Shown: positions 57,878 through 64,000 of the stretch, piece by piece
How the letters are laid out: each line of letters starts with the position of its first letter
How positions within the stretch are numbered: the stretch's first letter is position 1
Source: Zopfochytrium polystomum
Taxonomy: Eukaryota; Chytridiomycota; Chytridiomycetes; Chytridiales; Chytridiaceae
Length of the DNA stretch: 64,000 nucleotides
Reading direction: 5' to 3'
Assembly: GCA_025765615.1 (NCBI GenBank)
Contig: JAIVFJ010000038.1
Coordinates: 338,662 to 402,661 of the forward strand
The notes under the pieces: model-generated
Told to the model about the DNA's origin: nothing
Seen by the model: only the letters and a program-made list of their open reading frames with translations
Database searches by the model: none
Program-made: the position numbers and the translations under genes

Positions 57878-58676
57878 TTATTGCACTGCAATTGTCGAAA
57901 TTCGTGGAAAAGTGGGGCCAGCACACCTGGCCTGAACATTGTACATTGACCCCACCGGCACAGCTTCCCGAAATGGCCACGAACAACTACCGGTGTGGAG
58001 GAGCCACACTCCAAGTCATCCGCTGGCGCTCGAACAACGATGTTCGCACAGGGATTGAGTGTTCCCGTCACCGTGTGGGCTCTTCGAGAAAGGCCTTGAC
58101 GTGAGAAATGGTTTCTTTTCTCGTATGCGATCCGTCGGGACCGTGTCGGCGGCGTTGGCTATCCCCTGTCGAATTCGAAATCAGGGGCGCCGCCACCTCA
58201 TGGGAAGACTGCAATTCCCACATCGGCTGCCGAACGTGACCTCGCCAAGAGCGATGTCTGCGCCGTCGGTGTCGTGCCTACTGGAGTAGCGGCGAAGGAA
58301 TGGACTGTTTAACAAGGTGGACAGACTCGAGAGTTTCTGGTGCGTGCCAAAGCGCTGTGCGCGGATGAACGGTGTTTGAGTTTCTTTTGGCAAAGGTTGC
58401 TTTGGCTCCATTTCGCCTACTATATTTTTTTTTTCTACATACTCCATCTCCGCTGGGATATACATGTCGCCCCCATTACCAAGTGCCTTTCGCCCTTAGC
58501 TTATATTTGTTAATACCCTGATGCTGCTGCCCGACAAACCAAGCCGGCGGCTGACGCTCTTCTCGTCCAGTTGCCGTGCGTGCCGTCTTCGGCAATTTCG
58601 GTCGCCTGAACCAAAACCCGAACCACGCTTTCAGTTCGCAAAGAGCGAAGGAAAATATCGAACCCCAGCTCCTGCT
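57878..58676. other. Divergent intergenic region with a weak ORF
   Basis: Divergent between MED18 and the Atp18-like gene. A minus-strand open frame 58181..58465 (94 aa, basic, ending NCSLPMRWRRP) could be a small gene or part of one, but no family or splice partner is evident. Nothing else is supported. Confidence 0.3.
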
Positions 58677-59207
58677 ATGAGCGCTTACAAAACGATCTTC
58701 GGGTACCGCGTGTGGCCCGCGTCGATCCTCAAGGTCTACTACCCATTCATGCTCTCAGCGACGACAATCTACTTCCTTTTCAGTGGCGCTCACTTCGCCA
58801 TGATGAACAGTTAAGACCCATGCTTCTTTCCGAAAAGCTTCAGGCGCATTTCTCGTCCGATCGTGGGATGGATCCTGTGAGCGGTGGACTGGGGAGTGCA
58901 GGAGACTGCGCTCTGATTGATGGAATCTCCGTAGGCGATCTTATCTCCGATCACTGATCGTTACCTGTTCTTTCTTGTTAGGCTCAACGGACAAGTGGGC
59001 CAACCTCGTGTAAGTGATATTTAGAGCGTTCCATAAACCCTCGCTTTTCTAAACGATCTCTCTCCACCATTAGTAAGGACGTTCAAGCTCAGGCGAACAT
59101 CCAGAAAGAGAAGACGGCTGCCGCTGAGTACCTCGCGTCGCACGTGCGTAATCCTTCGCAGTTACGGGGTTGAAGTACTAACGGGTGTTACATAGGCAAA
59201 GCACTGA
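58677..59207 (+). CDS. ATP18: ATP synthase subunit j (Atp18)-like
   Basis: Four exons, 58677..58809, 58982..59009, 59074..59143 and 59196..59207, give 80 aa. The N-terminus MSAYKTIFGYRVWPASIL and YYPFMLSATTIYFLFSGA resemble subunit j/i of the fungal mitochondrial F1Fo ATP synthase: a short N-terminal segment, one transmembrane helix and a charged C-terminus (KDVQAQANIQKEKTAAAEYL). It sits in the inner membrane at the Fo dimer region. Very small exons (28 and 12 nt) are supported by exact phase and a tactaac branch-type sequence before the last acceptor. It is recognised from features, not searched. Confidence 0.78.
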
Positions 59208-60246
59208 ACTTTCGTATCGGGTGATTTTGCGGAGCCAATGCGCTTTGGAGTTCTTTGGGAGCAAGCGTTTTCTGGAAGCAGTGAATAAAGTCGGCTAATA
59301 AGAGTACATTCTTGGTTGCAACTTTGCATTGTCTATCAAAGGGAAAGCACGGCGGGTGCCTTGATCCCTCCAGCTTCGCGACTGTGGGGTCAGTGGCAAA
59401 ATCTGGCTGTAAAGCCTGTTGAATTCACTCTACTCTTCTCAGTGCACACTAAGTACAATTTGTTCATATAACATCCACTCCTGCGATTCCGAATGCCTCA
59501 ACGCGGCGAGACCGAACTTTTCCCAAGTGTGTGCTGAAGCGCTGTTAAGTGGGACCGCATGAGTGGGACAGCGTTGTTGTGTTCGGCCAGTTCGTTTACA
59601 AGCTGGTTCATATCACGCCTGCTTCATCTGCCGATAGGGAAAATTGCAAAAAAGCGCTAAGCTGCAGGTTCGACGGTTCGGGCGGCAAGGTTGCGGGTTT
59701 TATTTGGGCGTTCATTTGTTGAATTCATATTTTTACAATGCCTCTTTCCGTGCGGGCCCCTCAAGTTGCCCACGAAGAATCGTTTTTTTGACGGGGACAC
59801 ATCAATCCCACAAGGAAAATTTGGCTGTGGCAACCCAGGCCCCGAGGAAAGCCCCAACTTTTCGGGTTTGAAAACCGATTGCCCATTTTCAATTAGAAAA
59901 ATGAGAAAAGAAAGAGAAAAAAAGGTCAGTGATAGTAAAAAGAGGAAAAAAACTGACAAGTGGTCTTGTTGCCCCGCCTGCCCACCAATATCAGCTGTCG
60001 CTTGCCGCCACGATCATCATGGCAAACAACTGGTGCTGCACACCAAATACACAAACCAACTGAGAGAGAAGTAAATTACCCCCTTGCCGCCACTCCGGCC
60101 CACACCATTTGCCCTGATCTTGATCTCATCTCTGCTACAACCCACAGTTACACAGTCAACCATCATTGGACAGTGTCTGTGCAATATCTCTGAGAGGTAA
60201 GGTGAGCTTTGTTTTTGAGCCTCCACTGATCACCTTGCAGTGTTCA
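59208..60246. other. Gene-poor transition to repeats
   Basis: No supportable gene. Short frames around 59644-60226 overlap on both strands and have no family features. The element-rich sequence begins by about 60000. Confidence 0.4.
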
Positions 60247-62033
60247 ATGCAAATGCAATCAATCAGAAGCGAACGAAAACAAAATGTTATGGTCTGCATA
60301 AAAGGGCCCTGTCTGGACTCAAGCAGCCACAGTCTAGTGTATGATGGGAGAAACTTTCTCTCTCAAGTAGAGATTCATTTTGAGAAGTACCGCTATTACG
60401 TCCTAGAACCACCAAATTGGAATGGAAGAGAGTATTTTCTTTTGACTGAATTCTGAAAAGCTTTTCTGAAGAAGGATTCAAGTTTGCGTATACCAGCTGA
60501 TAGATCGAAGGACATCATTCTCACTTGTGTGTTTGGAGAATCTGATAATGACAAAGGACTTCAGTGGGCTGCTTTCTGGAATGGCATTCGATGGCTTCTC
60601 CTTGGGCAGTATCGTGACAGCTTCATGACTGCTCTGCTGGCTGGAGGAGAAGAAGCCACAAAACTTGCTGTCGCCCTTGCACAATTCACTCACAAGCGCC
60701 CACATGTTGTGGATAATGCCTTTGTGCATGTTCCCTATGTAAAGCCAACAAATTTTGAGAGACGTTCTAGAGATTCTCTTGTCAAGGATTTAAGAACTCG
60801 GACACAGGAAGTGAAAACCTTGAAGAATGAAGTGAGAAAGTGGACGTCCAAATGTGAGAAATGGCACTTAAAAGAACCATCAGTTCAAAAGGTTGATTTG
60901 TTCATTCTCTCTATTACTGCTCACAAACATCTCAGTTGCTTGACTTGTATGGGTCAGAAGTTCTGCCAAAAATTCGTGCTCAGAAAGCTCAAGACTTAGC
61001 GCTGCTTGCTGTGAAGGCAATCTCTTCAGGGTATCTTGATATGAATCGACTCCAGTACCACTTTGTGTGTTCACAAATGAAGATGTATACGCTCAAAAAT
61101 CTGTGTGGACAAGCTTCAGCAAAACTTTTTTCTGAAGTTATTTGGTCAAAGTTCATCTATTTGCATTCAAGCTCTTGTGAGAGTAGGAAGTCGATTGACG
61201 CACTCTGAGGTTCTGGATTTGATGAGAATGCTCTGGACAGCAATGATGTTGAGATTCCTCAGTTCCATCCATCTTGTTCCAATGGGGACCTTATGATCCC
61301 TTCTCCCAGGCCCATCCGTGAAAGGATTAGTCAAAAGGAGCGCACTGCAGAGCCTGGATTCAGTTTGGAGAGAGCTGCTTCAATATATTCTGCTACAGCT
61401 GACCTCATTGGCACTGTTCCTGTTGATGTAACTCTTGTTGCAGCACTGGATGATATGTCGATTGGTACATCTGTTCCTGTGACATTCAGCCTGTCTAAGG
61501 GGAGATTTCTTGGTGCAGCAGAGATCTCAAGTGAAAAAAATACCTGGCGAAGAAACAAACTAACAAAGGACTGTGAAAAGGTAATTTCTCACTTGCCTTC
61601 TTTCAGTTCTAAGTAAAACATAGTTCTTGCGAAAATTGATATGCCAAAGCATGGAATGTGTGACATTTCTTCAAGCTCCCAATGATGGTTTTCAGCTCTT
61701 CGGTTGGAGGAAAATTCTATTGCATGTTACAGAAATCTCCAGACTTGCTCCACAAGTGGTGAAGCGAGTTCAACTTGCTCACAATGAAGATTTGAAAGCA
61801 TTCCAGAAGACTCAGCAAAGGATCAACAAGTCAATTTTGAAACGCCAGAAATCTGAGTCAGCTGCTCAATCGAAGACATTGAATGTTAGAAGCCATAGAC
61901 TGAAGTGGTTGAAGTCTCTGTTGAAGATTAGCCATCCAGCAATCTTAGGATTGACTGCACCTTTGTGGTTGAGAGATGAATGCAGAAATGTTGAAGTAAA
62001 GCATGGCATAATAGCAGCAGATAGTTTCAGACA
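60247..62033 (+). pseudogene. Unrecognised spliced ORF, interrupted by an LTR-like unit
   Basis: I recognise no family. Three segments join in phase 0 through short introns: 60247..60891, 60936..61580 (intron 44 nt) and 61624..62033 (intron 43 nt). About 560 codons result, with two in-frame TGA codons (60454-60456 and 61206-61208). Visible pieces include CVFGESDNDKGLQWAAFWNG, LAVALAQFTHKRPHVVDNAF, a coiled coil (TRTQEVKTLKNEVRKWTSKC), LAAALDD-like VTLVAALDDMSIGTSVPV and a basic C-terminal block. The frame runs on until the LTR-like unit at 62034, which has cut off its end. It could be a domesticated or still mobile element ORF, or an ordinary gene decaying in the repeat region. Confidence 0.5.
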
Positions 62034-62971
62034 TGTCAGGAACAGGGCAGGACAGGACAAGGCAGACAAGGAACTGAGAGGAGTGATGATTGTATTGGAA
62101 ACAATAATTCACTTGAGGGATGGGACAGGTCCCCCATCCCCCTTTTATACCTTTTGAGAGTGTTCCTTGTCAAGACTCAAAGAAAGTTCCAGAAAGAGCA
62201 ATTAGTAATACAATGATACCAATGATACCAATGACAACAAGACAAGTCAGGAAAGCAAAGAAGGTTCCAGAAGGTTCCACAAGGTTCCATGAAGGAATGT
62301 TCTAGAAGGTTCCAGAAGGTTCCAGAGGGTGATTCATAACAAATGACAACAAGACAAGTCAGGAAAGCAAAGAAGGTCATGAGATTCCTAATCTCATGGG
62401 CCATTGAGCTGTTGAGGTCTCTTTGAAAGCTCTTCCTTGGCTAGTTTATTGGTTTTACCTTTACCTATAGTGGCCCCCCATCAATCACAAACAACCACTC
62501 TATTCCTATGTTTAAATACTTATTCTTACTTTCAAAAGTAACTCAGTGCTGAAGCCCCACATCAAAAAGAGCATCCCGTGTTCCTTGTGCTGAATGGGCC
62601 TAAGCACAAGGGGCACACCCTTTATTTCTTCTTATTTCTTCTTATTTTTACTCATTTTCTCTTATTTTACCTTTTTCACACCTTTCAAGCCTCTGTCCCT
62701 GCACTGATGTGGCTTCCCAGCCCTCAATTTCAGCCCATCTCAAATTTGAGGCAGGAGACACTGGGTGGAGGGGGGTGTGGCTGAAAGATGATTCATTCTT
62801 ATGAATTGTTCTTTTCTTTCATTTGCTCCTTTTTACTATCTTTTGTCTTTTCAACCTTCTTGCGAGGCTGCCTCCACTCACAACAGCGCCTTCTACACTG
62901 CAACTTCAACAAGGTTCCATGAAGGAATGTTCTAGAAGGTTCCAGGGGTTTCCAGAGGGTGATTCATAACA
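62034..62971 (-). mobile_element. LTR-like unit, second copy (rearranged)
   Basis: Starts tgtcaggaacagggcagg like 48344 and matches it over about 700 bp. It ends gtgattcataaca at 62971, with an internal copy of the same terminus at 62341 and a tandem duplication of the caagacaagtcaggaaag segment between. The flanking 5-mers do not match, so it was rearranged or truncated after insertion. Confidence 0.7.
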
Positions 62972-63189
62972 GTGCTGGCCCATAAGAAGCTCACAAATAC
63001 CAGCGTTGAAGGGTCCAACGCAAACAGGTCGTGATGTAATATACACAGAAAAAAGAGTCTGTCACATTTTCCAAAAGTTGGATCCTTCTTTGGAAGCATT
63101 CTGCGCAACACATCTAGCTTGAAGTACTGCTTGCCTCCAATTGAGGCTTTAGTTCATTCTGTTTGGCGGAACTGAATGGTTAGCAGCAA
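62972..63189. other. No recognisable feature
   Basis: Short unassigned spacer between the LTR-like unit and the foldback arm. Confidence 0.4.
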
Positions 63190-63577
63190 GAGGCACAAGA
63201 TGGACCCGAACCTATTGTGACTGTCAGTTATCGTTCTCACAATGCCCATGGGAGAGAGCAAGCCACTGCCAATGCAGACCTGGGCGCTGGCTTGCGCTGA
63301 TGACAAATACTCTGAGTATTAAGTGGAATGGAAAACCTGGTGTCAACAGTGTTCCTCCTCCTCTGCTCAAGCAGATAATTTAGGAGAGGTTTTTACCCTG
63401 TGCCAGCCACACTTGCCTAGCAACTATTACAGCATGTATATCATCATTATGTATTAATTATTCATAACAGAGTTTTTTTTCTCTTTCTCTCCAAGTTGGG
63501 GAGAAGGACCACCCACAAACACACATCACCACTTCATTCACTCCTTCTGATCACTCACTCAGAGTAGACTGTTTACA
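63190..63577. repeat. Foldback family, right arm
   Basis: Matches the right arm of the palindrome at 50512-51220 and ends at the same terminus (agagtagactgtttaca). Confidence 0.82.
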
Positions 63578-63644
63578 CATTCCATGCTTCATACTCAAGT
63601 TCATCCAGCTCAAGCATGGGCAAGAGGGGCTGACATCAAACAAC

Positions 63645-63957
63645 TGTAAACAGTCTACTCTGAATGAGTGATCAGAAGGAGTGAATGAAGTGGAGATGTG
63701 TGTTTTTAGGTGGTCCTTCTCCCCAACTTGGAGAGAAAGAGAAAAAAAACTCTGTTATGAATAATTAATACATAATGATAATGGATATGCACGCTGTACT
63801 AGTTGCTAGGCAAGCATGACTGGCATGGGGTAAAAACCTCTCCTATATTATCTGCTTGAGCAGAGGAGGAGGAGGAAAACTGTTAACACAGGGTTTCCGT
63901 TCCACTTAAAACTCAGAGTATTTGTCAACAGCACAAGCCAGCGCCCAGGTCTGCATT
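63645..63957. repeat. Foldback family, left arm
   Basis: Starts tgtaaacagtctactctga and matches the left arm of 50512-51220. With 63190-63577 it forms a second inverted pair with termini facing each other across 67 bp. Confidence 0.82.
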
Positions 63958-64000
63958 GTGTTATGAATCACCCTCTGGAACCTTCTGGAACCTTCTGGAA
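63958..64000 (+). repeat. LTR-like unit, third copy, start only
   Basis: Begins tgttatgaatcaccctctgg, the reverse complement of the ends at 49755 and 62971, so it is a copy in opposite orientation running out of the window. Confidence 0.75.

Noticed and set aside
57393..58104. Plus-strand ORFs opposite MED18
   Set aside because: MED18 on the minus strand explains the region through two exact splices.
62034..62157. C-terminal extension of the unrecognised ORF
   Set aside because: The sequence from 62034 is identical in kind to the LTR-like unit at 48344, so the codons are repeat-derived.

Overview
The window is nuclear DNA of a eukaryote with short introns, most likely a zoosporic (flagellated) fungus of chytrid type. 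Fungal hallmarks are an SCH9-type C2/AGC kinase and a small ATP synthase subunit of the Atp18 (j) type. The flagellum is suggested by a TTC29-like TPR protein, whose family serves cilia. Introns are mostly 37-110 nt. All exon chains below were spliced by eye using GT-AG signals and preserved reading frame, and most add up to a whole number of codons. Gene names rest on remembered family features, not on database searches.

Layout: (1) 1-23.3 kb is a dense gene block: an unrecognised gene, GGPP synthase, an acidic disordered protein, an RBM39-like splicing factor, a TTC29-like TPR protein, a coiled-coil protein divergent from a DONSON-like replication protein, importin alpha, a C2H2 zinc-finger factor, a small one-pass membrane protein, an SCH9-like kinase, a mitochondrial peptide deformylase and a weak minus-strand gene. 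(2) 23.3-51.3 kb is a transposable-element island. It holds a decayed Tc1/mariner copy, a CAGATT-rich minisatellite, three LINE copies head to tail on the minus strand whose 3' ends carry a telomere-like CTAACCCTAAC motif (plus-strand reading), and a Ty1/copia element with apparently identical 229-bp LTRs and a 5-bp target duplication nested inside the second LINE. It also has a 1-kb inverted repeat, fragments of another copia element and another LINE, tRNA-like stretches, a 1.4-kb LTR-like unit with its own target duplication, and a foldback palindrome. (3) 51.9-59.2 kb is genic again: pyruvate dehydrogenase E2, PCF11, MED18 (convergent with PCF11, coding ends overlapping) and an Atp18-like protein. 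(4) 59.2-64 kb returns to repeats. It contains an unrecognised spliced ORF with two in-frame TGA codons, cut off by an LTR-like unit, then foldback arms and the start of another LTR-like unit.

The genes are housekeeping functions with no operon-like pathway. Recurrent themes are mRNA processing and transcription (RBM39, PCF11, MED18), nuclear transport, replication (DONSON) and mitochondrial function (deformylase, E2, Atp18). The most unusual content is the LINE array with telomere-like 3' junctions and the unrecognised spliced ORF at 60.2-62.0 kb.
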